Source: an uncultured Muribaculaceae bacterium (GTDB taxonomy: Bacteria > Bacteroidota > Bacteroidia > Bacteroidales > Muribaculaceae). From it: a stretch of 64,000 bases of DNA. Numbering within the stretch: position 1 is the stretch's first letter; every line of letters begins with the position of its first letter. The position numbers and the translations under genes were made by a program. The stretch covers positions 10,626 to 74,625 of the forward strand of contig CAJTNN010000011.1 of NCBI GenBank assembly GCA_910577585.1, given 5' to 3'. Shown piece after piece: positions 9,144-19,729 of this stretch. The notes beneath the pieces were generated by a model. That model was not told the origin of the DNA. It saw only the letters and a list, made by a program, of their open reading frames with translations, and did no database searches.

Positions 9144-12100
9144 TTAGAAAGTAGCCACGATGCCCAGCGAAGTAGTGATGGGGCGCGGATACGGGTTAGA
9201 CTGCAGGCCGCTGAATTCCTCAGGATCGATGCCTGTGAACTTGGTGATCACGAAGGGGTTCTGCACAGCTGCGAAGAGACGCAGAGTGAGCTGGTTGTCG
9301 ATGAGGTTGCGGAAAGTGTAGCCGAGAGTGATGTTGTCGCAGCGCAGGAACGAAGCGTTCTCAACGAAGTAGCTTGAGAGGGGGAGCAGCGTAGCGCTTG
9401 CAGAGTTCTCGAAGAGGGGGCGGTCAGCGAGCAGGTTGCCGAGCTGATACTGGGCAGCTGCCACGTTGTAGATACGGCTGTTGTCGTAGGCGAGCTTATT
9501 GTAGACATAGTTGCCGAGAGAAGCACGCAGAGAGAAGCCGAGGTCCCAGTTCTTCCAAGAGAAGTTGTTGTTCCAGGTCAGAGTCACCTTCGGGTCGCGA
9601 GAGTGGTAAGCGATCTTGTCGCTCTCGTTGATGGTGCCGTCGCCGTTCTGGTCAACATACTGGTTCTCGATGGGGTTGCCATCGTTGTCGTACACCTGCT
9701 CATACACCATGAAAGTGTAGGCCGGGTAACCCACCATGTGGTAAGCGAGGTCGTAAGAACCTGTGCCGCCGGTAGAGATAGCCACAGTCGAAGTGCCGCC
9801 AGAGAGCTCAGTGATCTTATTCTTGTTCCAACCTACGTTGATGCTGGTGTTCCAAGTGAAGTCGTGAGTCACGATGGGCTTAGCGCCTACAGTGACCTCG
9901 ACACCGATGTTGTCCATAGCGCCGATGTTGTTCCACATCATGTTGGCAGTGTTGACAGAGCCAGTCGGCACGAACGAGAGCAGGTCGGTAGTCTTACGCA
10001 GATACCAGTCGGCAGCGAGGGTGATACGGTTGTTGAGGAATCCCATGTCGATACCGACGTTCCAGGTGGTAGTGGTCTCCCACTTCAGGTCGGGGTTATA
10101 AGCGCCCGGGTAGAGGGGGTTGATCCAAGTTCCGCTGCCATCGGGGTTGAGGTAGTGGAAGCCGTTAGAGTAAGAGTCGGTGTAGACGGGGAGGTAGGGG
10201 AAGTACTGGTCCATCTCCTGCTGACCTGTCTGACCCCAGCCGAGACGCAGCTTGAAGTCGTTGAGCCAGCCCTGGGTGCGCTCCATGAACTTCATGTTGT
10301 TGATCTTCCAGCCGAGAGCCACAGCCGGGAAGAGACCCCAGCGGTTCTCCTTAGAGAAGCGAGAAGAACCGTCACCACGGAGAGTGAAAGTCAGCAGGTA
10401 GGCGTCGTCGAAGATATAGTTGACACGACCGAAGAAAGATACGAGCTGGTTGTTGTTAGCCCAGCGCGACATCGGAGCGTCGTTGTAGGGTTTGCCTACG
10501 TGGTCGGCAGAAGCCGGGTTCTGTTCGAGAGTGTACTGGCCACCGTTGTAGATGTCAGTCCAGGTGTTGTTGTAGCCCAGAGTGTTGATGTAAGTCTGGC
10601 TACGGCCGTGGTAGTCGAAGTGCTGCCAGTCATAACCCACAGTCACGTCGAGGTCAGACTTAGCGGCCTCGAAATACTTCTTATAGTTGATATAGAAGTC
10701 GAGCAGGGTGTTGCGCTGCAGCTCATACCACTGGTAGTGAGTGCCTGCACCGTCGGTGTAGTTGCCGCGCCAAGCCATGATAGAGTTGGCCTGGGTGTCG
10801 GTCCATGAATTGTTCTTGGAAACCTGGTAACCGAGGTTGAGGTTGAAGTGGAGCTCAGGCACCCAGTAGAGGGCGTAGTCGAGCTGGAGGTTGCCGACAC
10901 TTGAGAAAGTCTCGCCGATAGCCTTCTGGTCCATCAGTTCCTGCACGGGGTTCTGCGAAGCGTTGGTTTCGGGCGAACCTGTAGAGGTGATGATGTTGTA
11001 GTAGCCGTTAAACATGGTCTGCGCGCTGCGAGAGCCGTCGGCGCCCACAGTGGGATAGTTGCGGTAGACCGGGTAGAGCGGGCACATGCCCACAGCGGTG
11101 CCCATTACGCCGGCAGCGTTGCCGGTGCGCACGTAAGAACCGCTTGCGTTAGCGTTGACAGAAAGAGTATTGTTGAAGAACTTCGGGCTCAGGTTGAAGC
11201 CTACAGTAGTACGCTGCATTGAAGAGGTCTTCATGATACCCTGGTTGTCGGTCCATGAAGCGTTGACGCGGTAGGGGAGGAAACCGGCAGTACCGCCCAC
11301 GCTCAGAGAGTAGTCCTGAGAGAAAGATGTGCGGAGCACTTCCTTCTGCCAGTCAGTGTCGTAGCCTGCGCCACCGTTGTCGGCAAGAGCGAGCACCTGG
11401 TCAACCTGCTGGTTGGCGGCGTCGTTGCCATACTTGCGGTAGATGTCGGTGATCTGGCTTGCATTCATCATGTCGAGAGTCTTGCGGGCTGTGTTGACAT
11501 GGAAGTTGGCAGCGAAGTTCACCTGCGGGCGACCGCTCTGACCCTTCTTGGTGGTGATGATGATCACACCGTTAGATGCGCGCGAACCGTAGATGGCGGT
11601 AGCCGAGGCATCCTTAAGGATGGTCATTGACTCGATGTTCTGCGGGTTGAGCATTGTCAGGGCGTTGGTGCCGCCGGCATTGTCCTGGTTGGTCTGGGGC
11701 ACACCGTCGATGACGATGAGCGGGTTGTTGGAAGCAGAGAGTGAGGAACCGCCACGGATACGGATAGTAGCGTTGCCTGTGGGGTCACCACCCGAAGTTG
11801 TAACCACCACGCCCGGGCTTGCACCTACGAGGAGGTCCTGGGCAGAGGTAGAGATACCGGCGTCGATGTCGTCAGGAGTCACCACAGCCACAGAGCCGGT
11901 AGCGTCAGACTTCTTGACCGAGCCGTAACCGATTACGACGGTCTCATTCAGAGTAGTGGCATTCTCCTTCATCTCGATGTTGATTTCGGTTCTGCCATTC
12001 ACGGGCACATCCATGGGATCATATCCCACGTAGCTTACGACGAGCGTTGCGTTGGGTTCAACGTTCAGCTCAAAGTTGCCGTCGATGTCGGCAGCTGTGC

Positions 12101-12272
12101 CGTTGGAGGTACCTTTTTGCATGATTGTGGCGCCAATCAGCGGGTCGCCATACTCATCAATAACCGTGCCTCGAACGGTGATTTTTTGAGCTAAAGCGGG
12201 AAACGCCAGGACCATCACCATAGCGATGGTGACCCAGAATTTCCGATTCAGATGAAAACTGTAGTTTTTCAT
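9144..12272 (-). CDS. SusC/RagA-family TonB-dependent outer-membrane transporter
   Basis: A 1042-residue outer-membrane transporter. Signal peptide at about 1-28 (ends FPALAQ), carboxypeptidase-regulatory-like domain at about 30-108, TonB box region NETVVIGYGS, then the plug domain with the family signatures RIRGGSSLSASNNPLIVIDG and DASATAIYGSRASNGVIIIT. The beta-barrel fills the remainder and ends in a terminal Phe (LGIVATF) as expected for Bam-dependent insertion. It is the first gene of the susC-D-E-F set. It imports oligosaccharides using TonB energy. The sugar is probably a starch-type glucan given the downstream SusE/F genes and the SusA-like amylase at 17.7 kb. Confidence 0.97.
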   Translation of the reverse strand: MKNYSFHLNRKFWVTIAMVMVLAFPALAQKITVRGTVIDEYGDPLIGATIMQKGTSNGTAADIDGNFELNVEPNATLVVSYVGYDPMDVPVNGRTEINIEMKENATTLNETVVIGYGSVKKSDATGSVAVVTPDDIDAGISTSAQDLLVGASPGVVVTTSGGDPTGNATIRIRGGSSLSASNNPLIVIDGVPQTNQDNAGGTNALTMLNPQNIESMTILKDASATAIYGSRASNGVIIITTKKGQSGRPQVNFAANFHVNTARKTLDMMNASQITDIYRKYGNDAANQQVDQVLALADNGGAGYDTDWQKEVLRTSFSQDYSLSVGGTAGFLPYRVNASWTDNQGIMKTSSMQRTTVGFNLSPKFFNNTLSVNANASGSYVRTGNAAGVMGTAVGMCPLYPVYRNYPTVGADGSRSAQTMFNGYYNIITSTGSPETNASQNPVQELMDQKAIGETFSSVGNLQLDYALYWVPELHFNLNLGYQVSKNNSWTDTQANSIMAWRGNYTDGAGTHYQWYELQRNTLLDFYINYKKYFEAAKSDLDVTVGYDWQHFDYHGRSQTYINTLGYNNTWTDIYNGGQYTLEQNPASADHVGKPYNDAPMSRWANNNQLVSFFGRVNYIFDDAYLLTFTLRGDGSSRFSKENRWGLFPAVALGWKINNMKFMERTQGWLNDFKLRLGWGQTGQQEMDQYFPYLPVYTDSYSNGFHYLNPDGSGTWINPLYPGAYNPDLKWETTTTWNVGIDMGFLNNRITLAADWYLRKTTDLLSFVPTGSVNTANMMWNNIGAMDNIGVEVTVGAKPIVTHDFTWNTSINVGWNKNKITELSGGTSTVAISTGGTGSYDLAYHMVGYPAYTFMVYEQVYDNDGNPIENQYVDQNGDGTINESDKIAYHSRDPKVTLTWNNNFSWKNWDLGFSLRASLGNYVYNKLAYDNSRIYNVAAAQYQLGNLLADRPLFENSASATLLPLSSYFVENASFLRCDNITLGYTFRNLIDNQLTLRLFAAVQNPFVITKFTGIDPEEFSGLQSNPYPRPITTSLGIVATF

Positions 12273-12847
12273 GCAGGAATTAATTTAGTTCTACATTGTT
12301 GATTATTGTTGTTTATTCTCTCTCTGCTCAGGTGGCCCGGAGGGCTCTTCGGGCATGTGCCGGCGTATAGGCGCAATCGACCCGGCGGACCGGAAGGCAG
12401 CTCTTAGGCGCAGAGGTGTGCGCGCATGAGGTGCATCGGGCCGCCGGCGCATATCGGCCGGGCCGTTTTGGGTTACAAGGTGTCATGCTGGATGAGTTCT
12501 CCTGGCGGGTGATGATGTTAAATTTTTCCGAAGACTTCTTTGCATGATTTGTCCTCCGGCGAGATGTGGGGGAGGGTGGTTGATGCCAGCCGCCACGGCG
12601 TCAGCGTGACGTTTCGCCTCAAATGAGTGCAAATCAAGCTCTTAAGTCAGATTTTAAGGTTATGCCTCCACAAATGGATGCAAAGCCAGTGCAAATGTAA
12701 CTAAAAAAAAGAATTTTAAAGAATTTTTTACACAATTTTTTTGACTTCTTCCCCATATTTAACATCCAAGGCCTCTACATCTTAAAATATCCGAAGAGGC
12801 AGCATGGGGCATGAATCGGGCATTCCGCAGCCTCATGGCGAGGGTGG
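12273..12847. other. Long intergenic region upstream of susC
   Basis: 575 bp without a supported gene. It holds the 3' end of the ABC permease transcript and the susC leader. A minus-strand TACATTTG at 12692-12699 fits the -7 consensus but lacks a clear -33 element, and would give a leader of about 420 nt. Poly-A/T runs occur at 12700-12745. No regulator gene such as susR is present nearby. Confidence 0.4.
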
Positions 12848-14134
12848 TCATCGACGCCATGCGGCGCGGATGCGCCCTGTGATTGAATGGCAATTGAGCA
12901 GGATGATGATGATGGTCAGGCCGGCTATGAGCAGCAGCGTCCAGCCCAGACCGGAGGGTGTGGCTCCGAGCGACTCGAGCGGCGTGAGATATTGCCAGCG
13001 CAGCAGCAGGATGCAGCCGGTGGCCAGCACTGCCGCCGAAATGGCCAGCACGGCTGTCAGTCGCCAGAATGGACGCGCCACCACGTAAGGCTGATATCCA
13101 AGCATCAGCAGCGAATGGATCTTCTGGCGATTCTTCTCCATCAGCAACGACATGCTCAGCACCATGATAAGGATGGCCAGCAGCGTGATGACTCCACCCA
13201 CGCCCATTACGATGCCGGTGACCACTCGCAGCAGGTAGGTGGCCCCCGCCGCGCTCTTGTCGCCCGCCACCTCCAGCCCATGGGCCTTCAGATACTTCCC
13301 GATGGCCGCGTCGCCCGGCGAATTCACATCCACTATCAGGCGCGACGGCGCGGGATGCGACGCTTTGCCCGAACCGCGCTGCGCCGCCTCGGATGCACCC
13401 TGAGCCGCCGGTGATGCAGAGGCAGATTCCGGGGCCGGACCGGAGGCAAGTATAGAGTTCATATAGTCGAGAAAATTCTGGGGCACGAGGATAGTGTTGA
13501 AGCGATTAGAATATCCCGCCACGCGCCCGTACATCTGCACACGCCGCGAGCCGTCGTCAGACGACAGGGTCAGTCTCAACGGTATGCCGCTGATAAGATT
13601 TTCAGACAATTGCGGCAGCCCCGCGGCCGAAGCGAATCCGAAATTATAGAGCGCCAGATAGTCTTTGGATATGATGACAGGCACACTCTCGGCCCCCTCA
13701 TGCCATGAGAAATCGCTCTCAGGGATATCAAGGAAATCATCAGGCACAGCCTCGAAGAACATCGCTGTGCTCATTGAGCGCCCCTGCTCCCCTTCGGCCG
13801 GCGCTTGAAGCGCCACCGACGCATGCACATTGAAATCAGCGCGCGAGAACTCACCCACACGCTCCACCCACGGCTGCGCCTGCAGGTCAGCGATGTCAGA
13901 ATCAGAGAATGTGCTTGCGCCCCCGCCTAAGGTGTTGGCTGCGCCGATGACCTTGTTGACGGCCAGATAATCTGACTTCAGGAAAGAATCCTTCTGTTGC
14001 CAAATCGAGCGGGCATCGAGATAGAACTGAAGTCCGGCGCCGATGATGGCCAGACCGATGAGGTTGCTCGCCAGGCACCCTGCCAGACGGGATAGAGATG
14101 TATTCTTGCGCAGTAGTCTGAAAATAAGATTCAT
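12848..14134 (-). CDS. FtsX/MacB-type ABC transporter permease
   Basis: A 428-residue inner-membrane protein. The ATG at 14134 (MNLIFRLLRKNTSLSRLAG) is preferred to an upstream in-frame codon because it lies 8 bp after the ATPase stop. One TM helix near 20-40, a large periplasmic domain (about 45-290) with an Ala/Ser/Pro-rich insert near 255-285, then three C-terminal TM helices (VTGIVMGVGGVITLLAILIM and two more) separated by a MLGYQPY coupling-helix-like loop, the FtsX topology. It pairs with the ATPase directly upstream. Such pairs act as mechanotransducers or lipoprotein/peptide movers; the cargo cannot be told here. Confidence 0.75.
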   Translation of the reverse strand: MNLIFRLLRKNTSLSRLAGCLASNLIGLAIIGAGLQFYLDARSIWQQKDSFLKSDYLAVNKVIGAANTLGGGASTFSDSDIADLQAQPWVERVGEFSRADFNVHASVALQAPAEGEQGRSMSTAMFFEAVPDDFLDIPESDFSWHEGAESVPVIISKDYLALYNFGFASAAGLPQLSENLISGIPLRLTLSSDDGSRRVQMYGRVAGYSNRFNTILVPQNFLDYMNSILASGPAPESASASPAAQGASEAAQRGSGKASHPAPSRLIVDVNSPGDAAIGKYLKAHGLEVAGDKSAAGATYLLRVVTGIVMGVGGVITLLAILIMVLSMSLLMEKNRQKIHSLLMLGYQPYVVARPFWRLTAVLAISAAVLATGCILLLRWQYLTPLESLGATPSGLGWTLLLIAGLTIIIILLNCHSITGRIRAAWRR

Positions 14135-14141
14135 AGATGTA

Positions 14142-14819
14142 TCAAAGCTTGACATTGATAGCCGAATGCAACAACAACGGATTACCCACACTTGTGGATA
14201 TCACCCCCGCACCGCGGCGGATGGCCTCTTCAGAGATGATTTCGGCAGCTATGCGGTTGTTGGTCGAATCGAGATGCGACACAGGTTCATCGAGAAATAT
14301 GAAATCGAACGGCATGCAGAGCGCCCTGATGATAGCCAGACGCTGCTGCTGACCGATTGACATGCGCCCCGCCGGAGTGTCGCGGCGCGAGGCTATCCCC
14401 AGGCGCTCCAGCCACTCATCAATCTGCCGCTCCTCGATAAATCCGGTCAGCGAGTTTTTCAGCCGGATATTCTCGATGCACGTCAGTTCGGGGAAGAGGT
14501 CCAGCTCCTGCGGCAGGTAGGCCAGATGGCGCCGGCGGATCAGCTGCCAGCGTGTCATGTCGAATGTAGCGGCATCGCGGTTGTTGAAGCGCAGAGTGCC
14601 GGTGTAGTCGGTGCGCGCACCGAAGATATACGCCATCAGCGACGACTTTCCCCCACCCGAGGGTGCCTCGATCAGATAATGCCGGCCGCGCTGGAAGACG
14701 CAATGAGTCAGCCACACCTCCGAATGCGGTATGGCCTCATTGACAAACACCTCCGGGAGCATGTCGGAGAGCTCGATGCTCTGGATGTGGTAATCGTTGG
14801 ATATCGTGTCTGTGGTCAC
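14142..14819 (-). CDS. ABC transporter ATP-binding protein
   Basis: A 225-residue single nucleotide-binding domain. Walker A APSGGGKSS at 52-60, Q-loop LPQELDLFPE at about 102-111, signature MSIGQQQR at 153-160 (a variant of LSGGQ), Walker B FIFLDEP at 173-179 and D-loop SHLD. The start is a GTG at 14819; the first beta strand (HIQSIELSDML) lies before the next ATG, which supports the GTG. The C-terminus is short and lacks the usual H-loop histidine spacing, so ATP hydrolysis may be atypical. It lies 18 bp after the lipoprotein gene and 8 bp before the permease gene, forming one operon. Confidence 0.88.
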   Translation of the reverse strand: MTTDTISNDYHIQSIELSDMLPEVFVNEAIPHSEVWLTHCVFQRGRHYLIEAPSGGGKSSLMAYIFGARTDYTGTLRFNNRDAATFDMTRWQLIRRRHLAYLPQELDLFPELTCIENIRLKNSLTGFIEERQIDEWLERLGIASRRDTPAGRMSIGQQQRLAIIRALCMPFDFIFLDEPVSHLDSTNNRIAAEIISEEAIRRGAGVISTSVGNPLLLHSAINVKL

Positions 14820-14837
14820 GTCAGAGTATCTAATAAG

Positions 14838-16178
14838 TCAGAATTTCACGTTGACTGCAAGTTTCAGGCTCTCCCCCTCAGGCAAGAGAGTGAGGGTGCA
14901 CACGGCATTGCTCTTCTTGTCGGCCGCAGGCACACACCATGCCGCGCCTAACCATGCCCCCTCGAAGCTCTTGGCAGCCTCAGCCAGGCTTATGGCACCG
15001 TTGCCATACCCCTCGCTGCCGAAATTGAAGGTATTACCCTCGATCTGCACCTTCCCCACCGCAGGCTCAAGAATCTGCAGCAGAGAGGCATTGTTCTGTC
15101 CCGAGGTCTGGATAGAACCGCGGTAGCCACCCTCGGTGATGCTCTTCATGGCCGGCGATGCAGCCGACGACGCGATAGTCAGAGTACCGTCGAGCGGAGA
15201 GATGGCAGAGGCATACAGCTGCGGCATCTCGCCACCGAACGACGACGCCAGTTTCATGACCTGCTTCACCAGCTCATCCGACACCGCCAGAGCCACCACC
15301 ATATTCGCATTGCCACCCAGCGCCGCCACGAGCTTGGTGTCGATCTTGCTCAGAGCAAGTTCGCACTTCGAAGGCTTAAGATTCGCATCAAGCACCGAAG
15401 CCGAAAGCTGCAGCCCCCCGTCCTTCAGATTGGCCTCACCCACCACATACTTAGGCGTGTTGAAGCACATCCCCAGCGCCATGCGCGCAGTGGTCTGCTC
15501 GGTGAATGACAGCGACGACGCCTGCATCATGCCATCGATAGAGCTCCAGAAAGCCATCCCCGCCTGGGACTTCGACAGAGTCTCGGCATAAGGATTGCTC
15601 TTGAAACTCTCTACTTCAGAGAGAGAGGCAAACGACTCCACGGCCGATGCATCGCCCGTAGGAAGAAACCAGAACCGGTCGCCCCGTATGGCCAGATGAT
15701 GCTTCGAGCTAACCTTGCCGCTCACCTTCCACTCACCCGGCAGGCGCGAATCGAGCCCCGCCTTAAGCTGTGCCTCATTATCAATCAGCATCGACGCATA
15801 AGGCTGCCCCTTGTAGAGAAACGCCACCATCGACGTGCAATCAAGGCCCGAATCGCCCGAAAGTAGCCACTCAGCCACCCGGGCATTATGCTTATCCAGC
15901 GACTTGGTGCTGAGAGCCACCAGCGCCGAGGCATCCTCGACATGGCCATCCTTCACCTCGCCACCCGTGGCGCCGACCACAGTGTTGAGATTCACCACCC
16001 CCACCATCTGAGCCTCAGCCGGCACCTCAGCCAGCAGCTCAAGAGTGTCAGCCTCATTCGACTTCCCACAAGCCCCCAGCAACAGGAGCACCATTATAGC
16101 CATCGCCAGCGGCAGAGAGCCCCCGCGGCGCGCAGCCTGCTCAAAAGCGCGCATCCGGCGCGCGAAATATCTATTCAT
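14838..16178 (-). CDS. Bacteroidales lipoprotein of unknown function (DUF4836-like)
   Basis: A 446-residue lipoprotein with a long basic N-region (RR..ARRMR), hydrophobic segment and lipobox LLGAC (Cys37). The body starts LELLAEVPAEAQMVGVVNLNTVV, an opening common to Bacteroidales lipoproteins of the DUF4836 type, and contains WFLPTGDASAVESFASL. No catalytic motif is evident. It is the first gene of an operon with an ABC ATPase and an FtsX-like permease, so it could be a periplasmic partner or cargo of that transporter. The family assignment is from general layout only. Confidence 0.55.
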   Translation of the reverse strand: MNRYFARRMRAFEQAARRGGSLPLAMAIMVLLLLGACGKSNEADTLELLAEVPAEAQMVGVVNLNTVVGATGGEVKDGHVEDASALVALSTKSLDKHNARVAEWLLSGDSGLDCTSMVAFLYKGQPYASMLIDNEAQLKAGLDSRLPGEWKVSGKVSSKHHLAIRGDRFWFLPTGDASAVESFASLSEVESFKSNPYAETLSKSQAGMAFWSSIDGMMQASSLSFTEQTTARMALGMCFNTPKYVVGEANLKDGGLQLSASVLDANLKPSKCELALSKIDTKLVAALGGNANMVVALAVSDELVKQVMKLASSFGGEMPQLYASAISPLDGTLTIASSAASPAMKSITEGGYRGSIQTSGQNNASLLQILEPAVGKVQIEGNTFNFGSEGYGNGAISLAEAAKSFEGAWLGAAWCVPAADKKSNAVCTLTLLPEGESLKLAVNVKF

Positions 16179-16350
16179 CGCAAAAACAAAAATATGATTG
16201 AGTTCAATTTATTATCCAATTATATTCACAAAATTAAAATAAATTCCTATCTTCGCAAAACTAAACAAAATCAAAAACCGAATCGAGGTGAAAGATTTGT
16301 AAAACATTAAAACAGATTAAGAATATAGCCATTTAAAACACATAATCAAC

Positions 16351-17547
<1,197 letters not shown>

Positions 17548-17567
17548 TGCACACAAAAATCCACGCT

Positions 17568-17590
17568 CCGGCCCCGCAAGAGGGGCCGGG
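17568..17590 (+). terminator. Weak terminator-like hairpin after the aminotransferase gene
   Basis: Stem CCGGCCCC / GGGGCCGG with a 6-nt loop, about 20 bp past the stop codon. No T-run follows, so it may act as an mRNA 3'-end stabiliser or a weak terminator. Confidence 0.45.
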
Positions 17591-17671
17591 CGCGGATACC
17601 CTTCTCCTCACTCCCCCTATGAATCCAGGCTGACCTAATAAGTTCCTATAAGCGACACATATATACAGAAT

Positions 17672-19510
17672 ATGCTGACAAGTCTTTTTCTGGCCGCGGC
17701 TGCGGCTGCAAGCACCCCGATGGTGCAGAATGTCGAGCCACCCTACTGGTGGACCGGCATGCGCAACGATACACTCCAGCTGATGGTGACAGGCCCCGGT
17801 GTGGCCGACGCCGCAGTGCGCGCCTCATATCCCGGAGTGACGCTGCTCGAGGATGTGCGCCTCGACAGCCCCGACTACAAATTCCTCTACTTCAAGATAT
17901 CACCCGAAGCGCAGCCCGGCGAGATGCCGATACACTTCAAACTCGGCAAGCAGGAGCAGACCATCGACTATCAGCTTCGCCAGCGCGCCAAGTCAGGTGA
18001 GGCCCACGAGGGTTTCACCGCAGAAGATGTGCTCTATCTGCTCATGCCCGACCGCTTCGCCCAGGGAAAAGCCTCAGTAGCCGACCCCTACGAAGGACTC
18101 GAATATAAAGCCCAGCCCGACCGGGCCAACCCCAACGCCCGGCATGGCGGCAATATACAGGGCATAATCGACCACCTCGACTATCTCAAAGACCTCGGAG
18201 TCACTGCCATATGGGTATGCCCGGTGCTCGAAAACGACATGCCCGGCGGCTCATATCATGGCTACGCCACCACCAACTACTACCGCATCGACCCCCGCTT
18301 CGGCACCAACGAAGAATGGCAGACCCTCATCGAAGAGGCCAACAAACGCGGACTCAAAGTGGTGATGGACATGATATTCAACCACTCAGGCCTCAATCAC
18401 CCCTGGCTCAAGAACCTCCCCTCGAAAGACTGGCTCAATCATCCCGAGGGTGACGTGATGACCAACTTCCGCCTCAGCACTGTCCACGACCCCTACGCCT
18501 CAGACTACGACAAGGATGCCACGGTCAACGGATGGTTTGTGAAAGGTATGCCCGACCTCAACCAGCGCAACCCCCACCTGATGCGCTATCTCAGCCAGAA
18601 CAGTATATGGTGGGTGGAGAGCAGCGGCATCAACGGCATACGCATGGACACCTACCCCTATGCCGACATGGAGGGGATGGCCTCATGGATTGACGATGTG
18701 ATGCGCGAATATCCCAACTTCAACATCGTGGGCGAATGCTGGTACTCCAACGAAGGGGGCTCCGCATTCTGGCAGAAAGGTAACCGCCTCAACCCCACCG
18801 ACCCGCGCCTCCCCAGCGTGATGGACTTCAAACTCGTCACCGACGGCCGTAAATTCTTCGACGAGCCCACCACCCCCTGGACCGGACTCAACGGGCTCTA
18901 CGACCATCTCGCCATGGACTTCCTCTTCCCCAACCCCGAGAAGATTCTCACCTTCCTCGACAATCACGACACCGACCGCTTCCTGCTCCAGGAACCCGAC
19001 TCGCTCGACTCCTGGAAACAGGCCGTCAGCTTCCTGCTCACCTCACGCGGCATACCTCAGATATACTACGGCACCGAACTGCTCATGAACGGCAGCAAAG
19101 AGGGTAGCGACGGATATATCCGCAAAGACTTCCCCGGCGGCTTCGAGGGTGACACCATCAATGCCTTCACCCCCGCCGGCCGCACCCCGATGCAGAATGA
19201 AGCCTGGGATTACCTCTCGGCACTGCTCAAATGGCGCCGCGACGTGGCCAACGACGTCATCGCCAAAGGCACCCTCAAGCACTTCATGCCCATCAACTGC
19301 GCATACGTCTACGAACGCCGCCTCGGCGACCGCCAGGTAGTGGTGATGATCAACGGCACCGACGAACCCCTCACCCTCGACATGGCCCGCTATGCTGAGA
19401 TTTTGCCCGCCGGCACACGCATGCACCGCTCGCTCGGAGGCGACGACGTGGAGATTGCCGCCGACCTCACCCTCGCACCCCGCGAGACACTCATACTGCA
19501 GAACTTCTGA
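17672..19510 (+). CDS. Periplasmic GH13 alpha-amylase/neopullulanase (SusA-like)
   Basis: A 612-residue enzyme hydrolysing alpha-1,4-glucans (maltodextrins, pullulan). A short signal peptide (MLTSLFLAAAAAAS) directs it to the periplasm. An N-terminal Ig/CBM34-like domain covers about 15-115. The GH13 barrel follows with region I DMIFNH, region II GIRMDTYPY (nucleophile D326), region III VGECW (acid/base E355) and region IV FLDNHD (D433). It ends with a beta-sandwich domain. It resembles SusA, which in Bacteroides sits directly beside susB/susC; here it is about 5.4 kb from susC and on the opposite strand, beside purF/trk genes. It likely degrades oligosaccharides imported by the SusC/D pair. 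Confidence 0.93.
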   Translation: MLTSLFLAAAAAASTPMVQNVEPPYWWTGMRNDTLQLMVTGPGVADAAVRASYPGVTLLEDVRLDSPDYKFLYFKISPEAQPGEMPIHFKLGKQEQTIDYQLRQRAKSGEAHEGFTAEDVLYLLMPDRFAQGKASVADPYEGLEYKAQPDRANPNARHGGNIQGIIDHLDYLKDLGVTAIWVCPVLENDMPGGSYHGYATTNYYRIDPRFGTNEEWQTLIEEANKRGLKVVMDMIFNHSGLNHPWLKNLPSKDWLNHPEGDVMTNFRLSTVHDPYASDYDKDATVNGWFVKGMPDLNQRNPHLMRYLSQNSIWWVESSGINGIRMDTYPYADMEGMASWIDDVMREYPNFNIVGECWYSNEGGSAFWQKGNRLNPTDPRLPSVMDFKLVTDGRKFFDEPTTPWTGLNGLYDHLAMDFLFPNPEKILTFLDNHDTDRFLLQEPDSLDSWKQAVSFLLTSRGIPQIYYGTELLMNGSKEGSDGYIRKDFPGGFEGDTINAFTPAGRTPMQNEAWDYLSALLKWRRDVANDVIAKGTLKHFMPINCAYVYERRLGDRQVVVMINGTDEPLTLDMARYAEILPAGTRMHRSLGGDDVEIAADLTLAPRETLILQNF

Positions 19511-19620
19511 CCCATCATCCGACTGACGCCGCCACGATATACCGAAGTTGACCGAACAACTTCACTCTGCCGACCCCTAAAAAAATCAATCATGATAAGG
19601 GGTAATTTAGAGATTTTATG

Positions 19621-19628
19621 TAATTTTG
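19621..19628 (+). promoter_or_regulatory. Possible -7 box before the amidophosphoribosyltransferase gene
   Basis: TAATTTTG fits TAnnTTTG. A TTTG at the normal distance upstream is lacking, so support is partial. If used, transcription would begin before the hairpin at 19651-19680, which would then lie in the leader. Confidence 0.3.
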
Positions 19629-19650
19629 CAGCGTCAATCGAAGCAAGTGA

Positions 19651-19680
19651 GGGGGCATGTCTTCCGACAGACATGCCCCC
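19651..19680 (+). terminator. Rho-independent terminator after the SusA-like gene (possible attenuator)
   Basis: A perfect 12-bp stem (gggggcatgtct with its complement), 6-nt loop, followed by ATCATTATTTTTATC. It lies 140 bp beyond the amylase stop and 49 bp before the PurF-type start. It either ends the amylase transcript or, if the -7 box at 19621 is real, could attenuate the next operon. Confidence 0.85.
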
Positions 19681-19729
19681 ATCATTATTTTTATCAGGTA
19701 AAGAAATCTCCAACTAAATTAAAATTTTT

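Noticed and set aside
9603..10808. Plus-strand frame of 401 codons opposite susC
   Set aside because: Antisense shadow of a certain SusC gene; composition is Val/Glu/Ser-rich as expected from mirrored codons.
12692..12699. susC promoter at TACATTTG
   Set aside because: The -33 element is missing and the leader would exceed 400 nt; mentioned only in the region note.
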